NCBI RefSeq assembly: GCF_015221875.1
Contig: NZ_JACYGY010000002.1
Span: 1,542,114 to 1,606,113 of the forward strand
Direction of reading: 5' to 3'
DNA from: Dyadobacter subterraneus
Lineage (GTDB): Bacteria > Bacteroidota > Bacteroidia > Cytophagales > Spirosomataceae
Length of the DNA: 64,000 nt
The position numbers were made by a program, and so were the translations under genes. This document shows positions 63,539-64,000 of the stretch, in pieces (the stretch's first letter is position 1; each line of letters opens with the position of its first letter). The notes below the pieces were generated by a model that made no database searches, was not told where the DNA came from, and was given only the letters and a program-made list of their open reading frames with translations.

Positions 63539-63700
63539 AAAGAGATTAAGCTACAATTTACCTTATCTCCAATCCTCACTATCCATGAACGTGGCCAAAT
63601 CTCGCGTATTTTCAACTACATCGATGAACTTCAAAAAAACTTTGGGGTGGATTTTCCTCATTTTGAGCTTCTTACAAATTATTTCAAAAAAGATTTTTAA
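63539..63700 (+). pseudogene. Coding relic resembling part of an AraC-type regulator
   Basis: 53 codons in frame to TAA at 63698, preceded by an in-frame TGA and with no start. The reading is protein-like (LSPILTIHERGQISRIFNYI, then FPHFELLTNYF) and resembles the region between the sensor and HTH domains of Bacteroidota AraC-type regulators. The family call is tentative; that the segment was once coding is better supported. Confidence 0.45.
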
Positions 63701-63717
63701 ATACTTTGGCTTTGCAC

Positions 63718-63748
63718 TTGCGTGTTAAAAAAAAAGGCTGCACTTTTG
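63718..63748 (+). promoter_or_regulatory. rRNA operon promoter
   Basis: TTG at 63718-63720, 20 nt containing an A-run, then CACTTTTG at 63741-63748 followed by CAC. Same spacing as the susC and sulfatase 3 promoters. Predicted start near 63755, about 147 nt before mature 16S. Confidence 0.65.
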
Positions 63749-63815
63749 CACTCCCAATCGGGTAGTACGGCGCTGAAAACGATCAGCGCAGCGAGTTCCG
63801 GAAGATGCGGAGCAC

Positions 63816-63827
63816 AGTTCTTTGACA
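63816..63827 (+). promoter_or_regulatory. boxA-like antitermination element in the rRNA leader
   Basis: AGTTCTTTGACA aligns with boxA (TGCTCTTTAACA) in the leader between promoter and 16S gene, where NusB/S10 would load. Confidence 0.55.
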
Positions 63828-63901
63828 TGATGAAGAGAGTAACAAGATAGTTCGTTTAAGAAGATAACGTGGGATCTTTCGGGGTTACCACAAACAAAAA
63901 T

Positions 63902-64000
<99 letters not shown>

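Larger units (their letters stand above)
63189..63901. other. Region between the GMC gene and 16S rRNA
   Basis: 713 bp. Contents: the GMC promoter area; a 16-nt inverted repeat with one mismatch (63436-63451 with 63464-63479); an AraC-like coding relic (63539-63700); the rRNA promoter (63718-63748); a boxA-like element (63816-63827). No intact gene is supported. Confidence 0.6.

Noticed and set aside
63585..63728. 47-codon ATG frame with a possible membrane helix before the rRNA operon
   Set aside because: It overlaps the rRNA promoter, and a different frame of the same DNA reads as an AraC-like relic with a better protein pattern.

Overview
The window reads as chromosomal DNA of a Bacteroidota bacterium of the order Cytophagales, most like Dyadobacter and relatives; the genus is an inference. 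The support is SprA and GldF (gliding / type IX secretion), a protein with a type IX C-terminal sorting domain, SusC/SusD, DUF4199 proteins, promoters of the form TTG-N20/21-(TA)nnTTTG instead of E. coli -35/-10 boxes, and the start of a 16S rRNA gene at the right edge.

1-24.7 kb is mostly housekeeping and envelope. It holds the N-terminus of a propeller-type sensor/regulator (cut by the left edge), a porin-like protein, a stand-alone TonB-dependent receptor, malate dehydrogenase, DUF1232, TatA, GatA, a LysM lytic transglycosylase, RuvA, the giant SprA, GcvH, a dihydroorotase-like protein without its metal ligands, two DUF4199 membrane proteins, GldF, and an ECF sigma / anti-sigma pair.

25-47 kb looks like one divergent carbohydrate locus. 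Leftward: a LacI-type regulator, two twin-arginine-type Gfo/Idh/MocA proteins, a FucP/NagP-like sugar transporter, NagA, a divergent NagB and a lipoprotein Gfo/Idh/MocA protein. Rightward: SusC, SusD, four formylglycine-type sulfatases and a MocR-like aminotransferase domain. The simplest reading is capture and desulfation of a sulfated, N-acetylhexosamine-containing glycan, uptake of the freed sugar, and conversion through deacetylation and deamination. No recognisable classical glycoside hydrolase or polysaccharide lyase is present. Both rightward transcription units that could be assigned a promoter have leaders of about 290 nt: one with a short ORF (before SusC), one with a long structured element ending in a T-run (before sulfatase 3).

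47-60.3 kb is mixed accessory content: a TPR histidine kinase / NarL response regulator pair, a small lipoprotein, an M23 endopeptidase lipoprotein, three small conserved proteins, a GlxA-type AraC regulator, an 824-residue secreted protein with a low-complexity tail, a GNAT acetyltransferase, a type IX-secreted protein and a two-TM potassium channel with RCK domain.

60.4-64 kb carries a type IX C-terminal relic, a DUF72 protein, a GMC oxidoreductase, an AraC-like coding relic, and the promoter, boxA-like leader and first ~100 nt of an rRNA operon. I saw no CRISPR array, tRNA gene, transposase or prophage gene.
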